Of a stretch of DNA of 64,000 bases, positions 44,028-56,507 are shown piece by piece. The notes beneath the pieces were generated by a model. That model searched no databases, had not been told where the DNA came from, and saw only the letters and a program-made list of their open reading frames with translations. The stretch lies in contig OY783208.1 in the NCBI GenBank assembly GCA_963678705.1, positions 7,316,001 to 7,380,000 of the forward strand. The letters are read 5' to 3'. The position numbers were made by a program, and so were the translations under genes. Source of the DNA: Panorpa germanica. Lineage: Eukaryota; Arthropoda; Insecta; Mecoptera; Panorpidae. Numbering within the stretch: position 1 is the stretch's first letter; each line of letters opens with the position of its first letter.

Positions 44028-45387
44028 ATGGAGGATTGTAAAACTGAACAAACAAAAGTAGAAATGAATGCAGGGCTCAATGAGCCACTAGAAAAAGCAA
44101 ATGTAAACGTAGGTGTTCAATTAGAAAACAACCAAGTTATCAACGAAGCACCACTAAGTGATAAAATTAAAATAGAAATTAAAGAAGAACCAGACGATAG
44201 TCGAAGCTGAAATTTTACCACAGGACAATAACTTCATTATTGTGTTCGAAGTTCGAGTTGAGAAAATCGCTGAGCCACTGAATAGTGAACAAATACAAAC
44301 TGAAGCTCTGCAGCCTTATATCTGTGAAGTATGTAACAAATCGTTTGAAAATAAGACTGAAATCCTGAAACACTGGCCAGTTCATTCCGTAAAGAAATTA
44401 CATTCTTGTAATGAGTGTAATTAAACGTTTGACAGTCGGTTAAAATTAAAACAGCATAAAAAGGAACACTTACGGTTAACATCATTATCTTGCGAAAAAT
44501 GTAATAAAACATTTGCCACTTCATTTACTTTAAAACAACATAAACACACACATTTAGGTTTAAAACCATTTGCTTGCAACGATTGTAATTAATCATTTAG
44601 TTATTTATCACATTTGAAGCAACATAAAAACATACATATAAGTTTAAAACCTCTTTCTTGCAACGAATGTAGCAAAACGTTTACTTATTTATCACATTTA
44701 AAACAACATCAAAACTCACATTTAACTTTAAAACCATTTTCTTGCGAGGAATGTGGTAAAACGTTTAGCCAATTATCGACTTTAAAACATCATAAAAACA
44801 CACATTTAACTTCCAAACCGTTTTCTTGCGATGAATGTAGTAAAACATTTGGTCGATTATCAGATTTAAAAGACCATAGAAACACTCATTTAGATTTGAA
44901 ACCATTTTCTTGTGACGAATGTAACAAAACATATAGCAGTTCATATTCTTTAAAAAAACATAAAACTACACATTTAAGTGTCAAACCATTTTCTTGCAAC
45001 GAATGTAATAAAACGTTTAGTCAGTCATCTACTTTAAAATTACATAAAAGCACTCATTTAAATTTAAAACCATTTGCTTGCGATGAATGTACTAAAACGT
45101 TTAGTCATCAAATTTATTTAAAACGACATAAAAACACACATTTAGGTTTAAGACCATTTGCTTGCGATGAATGTAATAAAACGTTTAGTCAATCGTCGCA
45201 ATTAAAACAACATAAGACCACACATTTAGGTTTAAAACCGTTTTCTTGTACCGAATGTAATAAATCTTTCGCACAAGCTGGTAATCTCAAGAAACATCAG
45301 AAACCTCATTTACTTACATTTGTGTTTACATTTCGTAACCAAATTTTAATTTACATTTACATTAGTTTTACATCCTTAGCCAAATAG
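44028..45387 (+). pseudogene. C2H2 zinc-finger gene D, several breaks
   Basis: A-type N terminus (MEDCKTEQTKVEMNAGLNEP...IKIEIKEEPD). A stop at 44208-44210 and a frame change follow, then a YICEVCNKSF finger frame with TAA at 44422-44424 and another TAA near 44590. The 3' part (44614-45387) is a 257-aa open frame with nine C2H2 fingers and A-type linkers (HLxLKPF). The last residues after LKKHQKPHL diverge from gene A. Because 250 codons remain open, the inactivation may be recent. Confidence 0.82.
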
Positions 45388-45949
45388 AAACGAAGTCGAT
45401 GTAAAAAGATTAATGATTTTTCTTAGTAACTTATTAATTATTCGATATAGCTACACCTTTTGTTTTGTATCTTATAAAAAAGCTAATGCACGTTTCTGTA
45501 TTTTATTGTGCTTTTAATATAGTCAAAACATGTACAAATCAGTACGGGGATTTTTCAAGGGATTAAGTCGCATTTTAAACGTTTCCATTAACGAAAAGTA
45601 TCTGCCCTTCAGTCACACTGAATAATGTATCCGCACACTGAGTAAAATACCTACCTAGCCAACACCACCTAGATCCAAGGCCTAACAACGAATTTATGAC
45701 GTCACGCATTGTAGTCCGGATATACAACAAAACGTATTGTATGTTTCAATATCCATATAAAAAAATTATACTTTTAATTTAAACAGTCTAATCGTTATGC
45801 ATATAAAGATTTATTTACAAAGTATAATAAAAAATTAATAATATTAAAGTTAAGATATATGATAATGCGTTTGTATTGTATATATAAGTATATTAATATA
45901 TGTATTTTAATAATAACTACGAGAATTTATAAGCTCAATTAGAAATCAT
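45388..45949. other. 3' flank of gene D
   Basis: No gene. 45428-45540 is a partial copy of the 416-bp fold-back MITE. The remainder is unassigned. Confidence 0.5.
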
Positions 45950-46589
45950 AATGGGCTTGTGTCCTTTGTCTTAATTTCTATAAAAGTGTACTACATATTG
46001 ATAAAGTGGGTTACTAGAACCTCAAATGTTCAATTATTTTTTAATAACTCCTTATATGTTAAGAGATATTAACAATTAAAAAAGTCATTTTGTTTCTTTA
46101 ATTATTAAAGGGATTCAACGTTGTACACATTCCAAATGCATGTGACATCACAATCCTTGTCTAAGGTTACCAACCTTACAGCTCATAAATCTTTGCTATA
46201 TGTATTTATATATCAAAATATCAAATATTATTTACAGTTATTTCAAGGAACAATAAAATTTCACTATTATGTCTGCCGTAACAGGGTTAAATAAAGTAAG
46301 AACTTATTATTCTTTGACTTGACTGGATTGTTTGACTACCAACGGCTACAGAACATTACCACAACACTGACCTACTCAACAAATAACTGACGTTAAAATG
46401 CATTTCACGTCATACAAATATGGGTGACCATTTCTAGCGCTAAAACTACAATTCAAACTTTTAATTGCTATATCTCCGTCAATATTTAGATATTTAATAA
46501 AATAGACACGCCAATACACATTTATTAACATCAATTTCAATCAACAATTGAAAAATCGAACACTAAAAAATGAGTACACCAGCCCATTG
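45950..46589 (+). mobile_element. 640-bp MITE family, copy 6 (both termini)
   Basis: Runs from AATGGGCTTGTGTCC to ...CACCAGCCCATTG. Followed by the diverged relative shared with 43126-43385. Confidence 0.8.
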
Positions 46590-46843
46590 AACACGTAAAT
46601 ATCTAATATCTGTTGTATAAAAGAGATGGCTACTTAAAGGTCATGACGTTACATGGCTTGGAATATTCTGCCGATGGATCCCTTTAATATAAAAGGAAAG
46701 AAATGATTATTTTAATTGTTAATATCTCCTTAAATATAGCGAGTTATTAAAGAATAGACATTTAGACATTTGAGGTCCTGTTGGCCAACTTTATCGATAT
46801 ATTGCACAGTTTTATAGAAATAAAGGACATGGTTAATAAAACA

Positions 46844-46993
46844 ATAAAACGTTTAGTTATTCAAGCTCTTTAATAAAACATAAAACATACATTTAGGTTT
46901 GAAACCATTTCTTGTGATGTATGTAATAAAACGTTTAGTACAGCATCTTACTTAAAACAACATAAAAATAAACATAGCAAAGAATATAAATAG
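46844..46993 (+). pseudogene. zinc-finger 3' fragment (B/E type)
   Basis: The last two fingers of a B/E-type gene, ending KQHKNKHSKEYK and a stop, with a 1-bp loss in the linker region. It is followed by block D, so it is the 3' remnant of a duplicated unit. Confidence 0.75.
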
Positions 46994-48121
46994 ATTTGAC
47001 ATGGTGATGAACTCATAAATTTTGTTTGTAAATTCTTCTATCCTGCTAATATGTATATATCTATTAAAATAAGTACTCTTTAAGATTTTAATAATTGGTC
47101 ATTTAAGAAAAGAAAATAATATAAACTATATTAACAACAAAAAAAATGTTCCTCCTGATCTTTAAGTTGGGGCGTAGTTGTCTTCAGTTTCTTTAATGTT
47201 ATTAGATGAGGCAAAAAGTGTTGACATGACACTAGACATATGGACCTGCTCAGTCAAGAAATTAGTACTCGTATAAAAGAATTTATCGATTTTTAAATGC
47301 AATGTTTAATTTCTAATATAATTTTTATTAATTCGAATTTATTGCGTTACAATGAAGAACAAAACAAATGTTCTTCTTCTTAGAAAGTTGAAGCAAAAAG
47401 AATAAAGTGTCTTAAATAATTTACTAAGATCTTAACATGAAATTAAAAATCCGGTTTTCATGCGTCCAGTTTAAATATCTAAATATTGACGGAGATTTAG
47501 CCATTAAAAATTTGAATTGTACTTTTAGCGCTAGAAATGGTCGGCCATATTTATGACGTAACATGTCGCACTATTCAGGAGTAGGTCAGTTATTTGTTAT
47601 ATGGATAACAGTTTTGTCTTAAGTATGCCATCTCTTTTACGCTCTGTTGTATAAATGAGATGGCAACTTAGTGGATGTACAAAGTTAGATGTGCTTAATA
47701 ATTAAAGTGAACAAATGACTATAGTTAAAATTACGAGAGTTCGGCGGTGATATAACTGAAAAGCACTGACTCACTTATTTTTCTATATTTATTATTATTA
47801 TAAGATGAAATTCATTATCGTATTATAGATTTATACCGCTCTTATAACCTCTTTTAAGTATAAGTCGCCGCAAAACTATCGTGATTTGGACTATATTTAA
47901 TTGTTAATATGTCATAAATTTTAATATCTAAAAACATTTGCAACATTAACGTATTTAAAACAGCATTATAATATTCACTTAGGTGTCCTGTAATAAAAGT
48001 AAAAATTGTATATCTTCATATGTTTCGTTTATTTTGACGTGAGTTATGAAATGTTTTGTGAAAGTTGTGTTGTGAATCATTTATTTATGGTTAGATTTTA
48101 GCTTCATTGTTTTTCTAGTTT
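46994..48121. repeat. segmental-duplication block D, copy 2
   Basis: Homologous to 37329-38411, with one extra ~25-bp insert near 47210. No gene. Confidence 0.7.
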
Positions 48122-48860
48122 CCTTAATTGAAATTGATGTTAATAAATGTTTAATGGCGTGTCTATTTTATTAAATATCTAAATGTTGACGGAGATATAG
48201 CAATTAAAATTTTGAATTGTAGTTGTTTATTGGTATGACGTGAAATGCATTTTAACGTCAGTTATTTGTTGAGTAGGTCAGTGCTGTGGTAATATTTTGT
48301 AACTGTTGGTAGTCAAATAATGAAGTCAAGTCAAAGAATAATAAGTTTTTATTTCATTTAACACTGTTACGGCAGATATAATATTGGAATTTGAGTATTC
48401 CTTGAAATAGCTGTAAATAATATTTGATATTTTGATATATAAATACATATAGCAGAGATTTATGATCTGTAAGGTTGGTAACCTTACGCAAGGATTGTGA
48501 TGTCACATACATTTGGAATGTGTACAACGTTGAATCCCTTTAATAATTAAAAAGACAAAAAGACTTTTTTAATTGTTAATATCTCTTAACATATAAGGAG
48601 TTATTAACAAATAATTAAACATTTGAGGTTCTAGTAACCCACTTTATCAATATGTAGTACACTTCTATAGAAATTAAGGGTCATATACTGTATGTTATTT
48701 TCAGCGGTGATAAAATTTCATCAGTAAATAGTGACGTCATATGACACTTATGCATTCCTGTCATAAGAGTCATGTTACGTCATTATTCAGCGATGAAATT
48801 TTATCACCGCTGAAAATAACATACAGAATAAGGCCCTAAGACAAAGGACACAAGCCCATT
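48122..48860 (-). mobile_element. 640-bp MITE family, copy 7, interrupted by a small MITE
   Basis: Reverse orientation, to ...GGACACAAGCCCATT. Its terminal part is split by the 159-bp element at 48678-48836. Confidence 0.8.
48678..48836. mobile_element. PIF/Harbinger-like MITE, 159 bp
   Basis: Inverted repeats pair at 48688-48722 and 48792-48826 (35 bp). Ends are GGGTC... and ...GGCCC, flanked by TAA on both sides (48675-48677, 48837-48839). A 3-bp TWA duplication with G/C-rich ends suits PIF/Harbinger. It has no coding capacity. Confidence 0.72.
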
Positions 48861-49169
48861 GCTAATATCTCCTATCATATATAAGGAGTTATTAACAAAT
48901 ATCACTTTTAAGGCAGGATTGATAGGTGTGAATACAAGGTTTTGGGCTGAGATGAAAAGTCGGTAATGTCATGTCATGAAGCTAAAATAGAAAACATCAT
49001 TTATATTATTCACCCTAGACTCGCACCATTTCTTTTGATGAAAACAGATCTCTGTACCAGCTTTTATTTCTCTCTCTGTTTGCAACTGTCAAAGCTGTAC
49101 ATACTTGCAGCCGTGAATTGTGTAATAAATACATTTATATTTTAGTATATAATTATTCTTCCCATATTC
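48861..49169. other. spacer before block U copy 3
   Basis: Unassigned DNA. About 49018-49170 resembles 34965-35075 (CTAGACTCGCACCATTTCTT-like, CAGATCTCTGTACCAGCTT). Confidence 0.5.
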
Positions 49170-50331
49170 TATCTATATTTCTATCATTCCCATTCTTTTA
49201 AGAACGTGTCTCTGGTCGATATAGCTATTTCTGGCACTGATAAAGACGCTGCATGAATGTACGCGTTGAACAAATTCGCTATTTCTTAATACGAAAATAT
49301 ATACAGTACTTGTCTAAAATTATTAAATATATTTGGAATATTTATTAAAAGTGCTGCATTCCTAAGAAGTAAAACATATTTCAAGAACACAACTATATCC
49401 CTAGACCCAATGTATTTAAGATGGCGGGTACTGAAATACCTACTTTGCTTTTGACAGTTCTATCATAAGTACAAGTAAAACACTACGGCTATTTGTTTAT
49501 TACTGTAAGTAATTATTCACGAAAAGAAACTGCAGTGGACATTCGAATAATATAGTGTGTTAATTAATATACAAAGGTATTTTTAATTGTATTTTATTAT
49601 AGATTTAATGATAATTATTTAGTTCAGCTTTATTAAATGTTTTGAAACTTGTAAAAAGACAATTGCACTTTATGTTTTTTTGTGGTTGTTCTGTACTCAA
49701 AACATGTACAAACCATTACTTTATAGTTATGATACCAATTTCATTTAAGAAATAGACTTTTAGATTTAAAGGTGAAATTTATAATATGAGGTTAGAAATA
49801 ATACGACGTTGTTCCACATAAATGACATCTATTTTACATTCATTAGTAAACTTTAATTATGAATATTCTCTATTTCTTAATTTATAGTGGTATAATGAGT
49901 ATTACGTAATCATTTGTACGTCTCTTGACTATATTAAAAGAACATTAAACGTACAAAAGGGCAATAGTTCATTTTATTACTTTCAAAACAAAAAATGTAG
50001 CCTAACTAAATAAAGACCGATTTAATTAATTACTTCATTTTCTTAATTATAATGGATACAAACGTCAGTTAATAATAACAAACTAATTATTAACATCATT
50101 GAAATTGCTAAAATCATGCTATAACATTATCACTAATCACATTTACTTATTTTTGTTATGTTTTACTAAGGAATAATTCCTTATAATACAGTTTTACATT
50201 AAATTAACTTAATCTTACTTAGTTTTCTTAATTATGTCATGCCGTTTCTTTCGCGTTTAAGATTATACTCTTTATGGTGGTAATAAATTGATTTCTTTGT
50301 TTTTAGTAAACTCTAAAATCATTGTACTACA
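49170..50331 (+). repeat. segmental-duplication block U, copy 3 (upstream of gene E)
   Basis: Near-identical to the other two copies. Acceptor at 50306. Confidence 0.75.
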
Positions 50332-51758
50332 ATGGAGGATTACAAATCCAAGCAAATAAAACTAGAAATTGATGTAGGGTTAAATGGACCTATGGAAACA
50401 GCAGAAGTAAACGAAGATATCAAAATAGAAATAAACGAAGAACGACGCGTTGTTAAAGATGCAGAGCAATGTCCTGTAATAAAAACAGAAAGTAAAGAAG
50501 AACCAGGCAATAGTTCAGTGGAAACTACTACTGGAAGTTATTTTATCAAATTAGAGCCCATGGATGATTCATCAGTTTTCGTTTGTGATTATTGTAAGGA
50601 CGAATTTCCAGACGCTACTAAATTGCAAGACCACCTAAAACACTCTCCTGGTTGTAAGGAAAATGTGGAGGTCACCGTTGAAAAACCCGACGCTTCGCTG
50701 AATAGTAAACGACTACAGATTGACAAAGTAAAAACAAAACTGAATCCTTACATCTGTGAAGTATGTAGCAAATCGTTTAAGAGTAAGGCAGAAATTATAA
50801 AGCATTTGCAAATGCATTCAACAATAAAACTACAATCTTGTAACGAGTGTAATAAAACGTTTAAATGCCCATCTGATTTAAAACAACATAAAAACATACA
50901 TTTAGGTTTAAAACCTTTTTTTTGTCATGTCTGTAATAAAACGTTTAGTCGATCATCTACTTTGAAACAACATAAAAACATACATTTAGGTTTGAAGCCA
51001 TTTTCTTGTGATGTATGTAATATAACATTTAGACAATTATCAAATTTGAAACAACATAAAAACAAACATTTAGGTTTGAAGTTATTTTCTTGTGATGTCT
51101 GTAATAAAACGTTTAGTCAGTCATCTACTTTGAAACAACATAAAAACATACATTTAGGCTTGAAGCAATTTTCTTGTGATGTATGTAATAAAACGTTTAG
51201 TTATTCAAGCACTTTAAAAGAACATAAAAACACACATTTAGGTTGAAGCCATTTTCTTGTGATGTATGTACTAAAACGTTTAGTTATTCAAGCAATTTAA
51301 TAAAACATAAAAACACACATTTAGGTTTAAATCTATTTTCTTGTGATGTTTGTAACAAATCTTTTAGTACAGCATCTAACTTAAAACAACATAAAAACAA
51401 ACATTTAGGTTTGAAGCCATTTTCTTGTGATGTCTGTAATAAAACGTTTAGTCAGTCATCTACTTTGAAACAACATAAAAACATACATTTAGGTTTGAAG
51501 CCATTTTCTTGTGATGTATGTAATAAAACGTTTAGTTATTCAAGCACTTTAAAAGAACATAAAAACACACATTTAGGGTTGAAGCCATTTTCTTGTGATG
51601 TATGTAATAAAACGTTTAGTTATTTAAGCAATTTATTAAAACATAAAAACACACATTTAGGTTTAAAGCCATTTTCTTGTGATGTATGTAACAAATCGTT
51701 TAGTACAGCATCTAACTTAAAACAACATAAAAATAAACATAGCAAAGAATATAAATAG
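50332..51758 (+). pseudogene. C2H2 zinc-finger gene E, single 1-bp frameshift
   Basis: Open for 304 codons from ATGGAGGA, then a 1-bp deletion near 51243 (TTAGGTTGAAG where a neighbouring repeat has TTAGGGTTGAAG), and open again to 51758. The parts together contain the acidic N terminus with IKLE, IKIE and VIKTE motifs, the atypical C2HC finger and twelve C2H2 fingers. Blocks of fingers are repeated (YSST-type, YSSN-type, TASN-type), showing internal duplication. Because only one base separates it from a full ORF, a sequencing or assembly error should be considered before calling it dead. Confidence 0.8.
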
Positions 51759-52326
51759 ATTTGACATGGTGATGAACTCATAAATTTTGTTTGTAAATTC
51801 TTCTATCCTACTAATATGTATATCTATTAAAATAAGTACTCTTTAAGATTTTAATAATTGGTCATTTAAGAAAAGAAAATAATATAAACTATATTAACAA
51901 CAAAAAAGATGTTCCTTTTGATCTTTAAGTTGGGAAATCACAGATAATTTATTCGCATATTATCACAAAAAAATAATTTCATCAAGCAAAAGTAAAAACT
52001 ACAAGAAACTAACTTAATTATTGCATTGACGTCAGACTTTTTGAAATATCACAGGAAAAGAGAATACGCTTTAATGAAAATCTCAATGTGGGCCAACATC
52101 TTAAATGCATCATTACAAATAAATAAATACTCTTTAAAAATCATTTACTGGTGGTTTGTTATAGCTTATTTATGTAGTAATATCTCGTCAATATAATAAT
52201 TAGCATGATGTAAATTTAAAATAGAAATTATTGGTAAGGTGGATAAATGTCGCAGTACACATTTAAACATTCGTAGTATATGCCACGCATTTGTTCGATG
52301 TACCTATATTATTAAGCTAATTAGGT
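51759..52326. other. 3' flank of gene E and spacer
   Basis: The first ~170 bp match block D. The rest shows nothing recognisable. Confidence 0.5.
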
Positions 52327-53640
52327 ATGAAGAAGGTAAATTTGTACACTAACAATTTGTATAGTCAATATTTAAAAATTGTCATAATAAACCTAATGGC
52401 AGAAAATGGACAATTGATGAACGAGGGCCTAGATGCTATCGTATTTTATCAGGGTAACAACCTATGCCTTCCAAATCAACTTATTAGGATTATTAGAAAA
52501 AGTTTCAATGACACTAGGTATAAATAAATTTATATGTGACGCTTTAAAAAAAACAGTTGCTAAATTGGGTAAAAATGATGCGTACTGTGTGTTAATGCAT
52601 GACGAAATACATTAAAAGCAAGGTTTGACGTTTTGTAGACACAGCACAAAACATTTGTGATATTTAGATCTGGGTGATGGGGAACAAACAGTGAAATTAG
52701 CAAATCAAGCTTCAGTTTTCCAAGTCAAAAGTATATTTTCAAAGTGGGAACAACCAGTTTCTTTTTATTTTACAAACGGTTGTGCTCCTGCTGAAGAAAT
52801 GAAAAGAATAACTGTTGAAGAACTTCAAAAAGTTAATTTAAAGGTTATTGCTGTACTTTGTGATCAAGGTCCAACTGCAGGAAGTGCTATGAATGCGTTC
52901 TGCAATATTGAACCAACAGTCCCAGTGAATAATGACCCTCTTTTTTCAACTTGAACCGTCAGACTTTGTTTAGTTTTTTGGTTAAACTGGAACCAGAAGA
53001 TTTTACTGGATTACACAATAAGAATAATTATTTAAAAATGCGTGTAGGAATAGCAGCCAGACAATTGAGCCGTATGGTTTCGGCAACAATAAATTCTTTT
53101 GCAGAGCCGAGCAAGGACTCCGGCGGTCCTACTCTTCTTCTTGAAGAAGCTAGATTTATGGATAATGGACGTGCAGTAAATTTAAATGTAAATGAAGACA
53201 CAAACAGTGAATATATATTATCCCTATTCAATATTGGACACAAATGGTGCAAATTATTGGCAAATGGTATCTTTTATAAGGCTATTAAAATAGTTGCAAA
53301 CCCGCATTGTAATATGGGTTGTGTTTTAACGGTAAAAGGAATGGTAGAAATTTAAAATATAATAAAATGTGAAGAATTTTTAGAATTTGCCTCAAGTACA
53401 TTTAATGAAGATTCTTTAGAGAATCTTTTTTGCAATATGCGTCAATTTGGTTTTGGTAATATAATGCCAAAATGTAATTAATTTATTAGAGCATTAAATG
53501 GTATAATATCACATGTAGTAGGAGTAAGTTATGAAAAGGACGTCTATGGTGTCCTAATTGATTTAAAAGAATTTATTGAGGGAATTAGTATATTAGAATA
53601 TAACTATAAAGGTAAGAAAACGATTAATCTTCTGAATTAG
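52327..53640 (+). pseudogene. P-element/THAP9-type transposase relic
   Basis: Pieces in different frames follow the P-element transposase order: MHDEIH (DDE-region start), FCRHSTKH, LGDGEQ, then SIFSKWEQPVSFYFTNG, VIAVLCDQGPTAGSA, and a later ENLFCNMRQFG-type segment. This matches the RNase H-like catalytic domain and C-terminal region of P-type transposases. There are at least three stops and several frame changes. The THAP DNA-binding domain is not visible and no terminal repeats were found. An old, dead copy. Confidence 0.75.
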
Positions 53641-54629
53641 ATGATAACTTGATATACGTTTAAGAATACGATGAGTTTTAAGGTTTACCATTAGCTTCGT
53701 TACAGGGTTTGTTGCTTAAACATTGAAAAATATCAACTGTTTTGTATGCAGCAACGAACTTAATGGATTCGCAACAAGTAGATCGCAACAAAGGGAGAAA
53801 AACAAAAAAAAATGAATTTACTAACATTGGAGACTAGCGCTACCTAGGTTTCACTAGCTCGCCCTTGTAATTAAACTGCTACTACCTAAATTTTTTAGGG
53901 GGCATAAATTTTTAAGTTACTAAATCCAAGTTTATCAACTTAAGCATGGAGAATAATCTGTTCTGGTTCAAAATAACAATTTATCAAAGAGACATTATTG
54001 AAATTGTTTTTAAGCAATTATGAAAATTAAATAAGAAAAAAGCAACCCTAGTTGCGATTGTAGCAAGATGGAAATATAAAAACAAACTCTTACAAAATTA
54101 ATTTTCAACTTTTATTAAATAAATTCCTCATAAAATAATAATTTTCTTTTAACATTGTCAAAGGAGGATTTCAATTCATCATCATTGGCCAGGTAATTCT
54201 TTTTACTAAAGCTGAACAAGAAAATAAAAAAATCAACTTATAAATATTAAGTTAATATTATTTTATATTTAATTGTAGGTTTACATAATAATTTTTATAG
54301 GTTTTAAATGAAATATTTAATAAAATTTAAAAAATTAATTTCAATATTATAATGTTATGAATTTTGTATGACAGCTCCAAAACGGATCCGCACATTTTCT
54401 TGAAAAATTCCTCGAAATCCATAAATTTGGAAAGAAGCTACTTTTTTATAGAAAGTTATAACTTTGCATGCTAACATATTTCAAAAGTCAAAAATTTATA
54501 AAGGGGGCGTCCAGAATACTAAAGACCCGTTTGAAAACTTTGGATAAAGCACAAATTTTCAAAATATTGAATTTTTATTTGGGTGCACGGGGGTAGTTTT
54601 CTCTGAGAGTAAAAATTGTGTTAGGAAGC
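53641..54629. other. unassigned spacer
   Basis: AT-rich, no gene. Around 54355-54420 a segment resembles the inverted-repeat element at 55517-56507 (ATTTTGTATGACAGCTCC, AAAACGG). Confidence 0.4.
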
Positions 54630-54903
54630 TGAAACGTTTTATTACATACGTCACAAGAAAATGGTTTAACTCCTAAATGAATGTTCGTATGTCGATTTAA
54701 ATTTGATGACACAGTAAATGTTTTATCACAGACATCGCAAGAAAATGGCTTCAGGCCTAAATGAATGTTTTTATGTCGATTTAAATTAGATGAATCATTA
54801 AACGTTTTATTACATACGTCACAAGAAAATGATTTTAAACGTAATTATTGTCTTTTTTATTTTTTTTTAATTTATATGATCGACTAAAGACTTTATTACA
54901 TTC
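54630..54903 (-). pseudogene. zinc-finger fragment, minus strand
   Basis: About four C2H2 finger units read on the minus strand (FSCDVCNKTF, FSCDVCDKTF, linkers HLGLKPF and HLGVKPF), with one degenerate unit near 54841-54903. It is the only member of the cluster in reverse orientation and has no N-terminal part. Confidence 0.75.
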
Positions 54904-54907
54904 ATGA

Positions 54908-55451
54908 CTAAAGTGGGTTACTAGAACCTCAAATGTCCAATTATTTTTTAATAACTCCTTATATGTTAAGAGATATTAACAATTAAAAAAGTCATTTTGT
55001 CTCTTTAATTATTAAAGGGATTCAACGTTGTACACATTCCAAGTGCATGTGACATCACAACCGCTGCCAACCTTACAGCTCATAAATCTCTGCTATATGT
55101 ATTTATATATCAAAATATCAAATATTATTTACTGCAATTTGAAGGAACAATCAAATTTCAATATTATGTCTGCCTTAGCAGGGTTAAATAAAATAAAAAC
55201 TTATTATTCTTTGATTTGACTTGATTATTTCGACTATCAACAGCTACAAAACATTCTCAACAAATAACTGTCATACAAATATGGCCGACCATTTATAGCA
55301 CTAAAGCTACAATTCAAACTTTTAATTGCTATATCTCCGTCAACATTTAGATATTTAATAAAATAGACACGCCAATACACATTTATTAACATCAATTTCA
55401 ATCAACAATTGAAAAATCGACCACTAAAAAATGAGGACACAAGCCCATTGG
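54908..55451 (+). mobile_element. 640-bp MITE family, copy 8 (5'-truncated)
   Basis: Starts within AAAGTGGGTTACTAGAACC and ends GGACACAAGCCCATTG; directly adjoins the zinc-finger fragment. A short deletion is seen around 55260. Confidence 0.78.
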
Positions 55452-55516
55452 AAATATAAGGAGTTGTTAAAAAATATATGGACATTGAGGTCCTGGTAAC
55501 CAACTTTGACTTGTTC

Positions 55517-56507
55517 ATATGTTTGATACTGAATTTTGTATGGTGGCTCGAAAACGGCTTGATTTTGAAAATTTCCTATTTCGTAGAGAAAAAAATTTAA
55601 GACTTTTGGCGCTATGAAAATCGAATTTCTTCGAATTTTTCCTTGAATTTTCTGGAAACTTTCCGAAATTTTTGGAAAACTGGAAAAAACAACGGCACCT
55701 TTTTGCTCTATAACTTGTCGTCAATACTAACATTATTCGATAATTGAAAAAGGGGGCGTTAAGAAAATTAGTAATGAAAAATTATTTAAATAAAGAACGA
55801 GTTAAATATTTCAATTTGAAAATGAAATTACGAATTATTTTGTTGAATTCAAATCATACGCATTAAGAAGAACGCAAGTATCAATATACTAGAATTTACT
55901 GTCCTTTATATGTGAATTAAATTTCATTTCAAATTTTAATTCCATTTTTAAATTGAAATATTAAACTCGTTCTATATAAATTTCACATATAAAAACAAAT
56001 AATAAATATTTGACAAACTTTTTTTAAAATTTTTTTTTTCGATTTGTAAATGAGGTACCAAAATTAAAATACATACAAAATTTCAACTTTCTAGTACATT
56101 TTTTACCCTCGTCAAAAACTGCCGCCGTGACCCCAAATAAATTTTTTTTTAATATGATATTCAATTATTACAAAATTCAAAATTTGAGCTTTATATCAAA
56201 GTTTCCTACCGGACCCTCTAATTTTCACGGTGCCCCTTTTATAAAATTTTGAAATACATTCACATTTAATACCGTAATATACATGCAAAATTTCAACTTT
56301 CTATCTTTTACGAATTAAAGATAATAAACCAAAAAAGGGACCACTTTTTTCAGTTTTTCGAAAATTACGGATTTCCAGGATAATCAGGGAAAATTCCGGA
56401 GACACCAAAAGTCTTAAAAAAAATTTTCTACGAAATAGGAAATTTTCAAAAACTTCCCTGGAGCCGTTTTCGAGCTACCATACAAAATTCAGTACCAAAC
56501 ATATAAG
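55517..56507. mobile_element. inverted-repeat element, ~990 bp
   Basis: The left end (TATGTTTGATACTGAATTTT, GCTCGAAAACGG, TTTCCTATTTCGTAGA) reappears in reverse complement at 56420-56507. Inverted repeats are about 90 bp with differences. The interior is AT-rich and non-coding, with TTCGAATTTTTCC-like runs. The superfamily is not recognised. Confidence 0.65.

Noticed and set aside
52433..52615. Independent small gene
   Set aside because: It is one frame of the broken P-element-type transposase.
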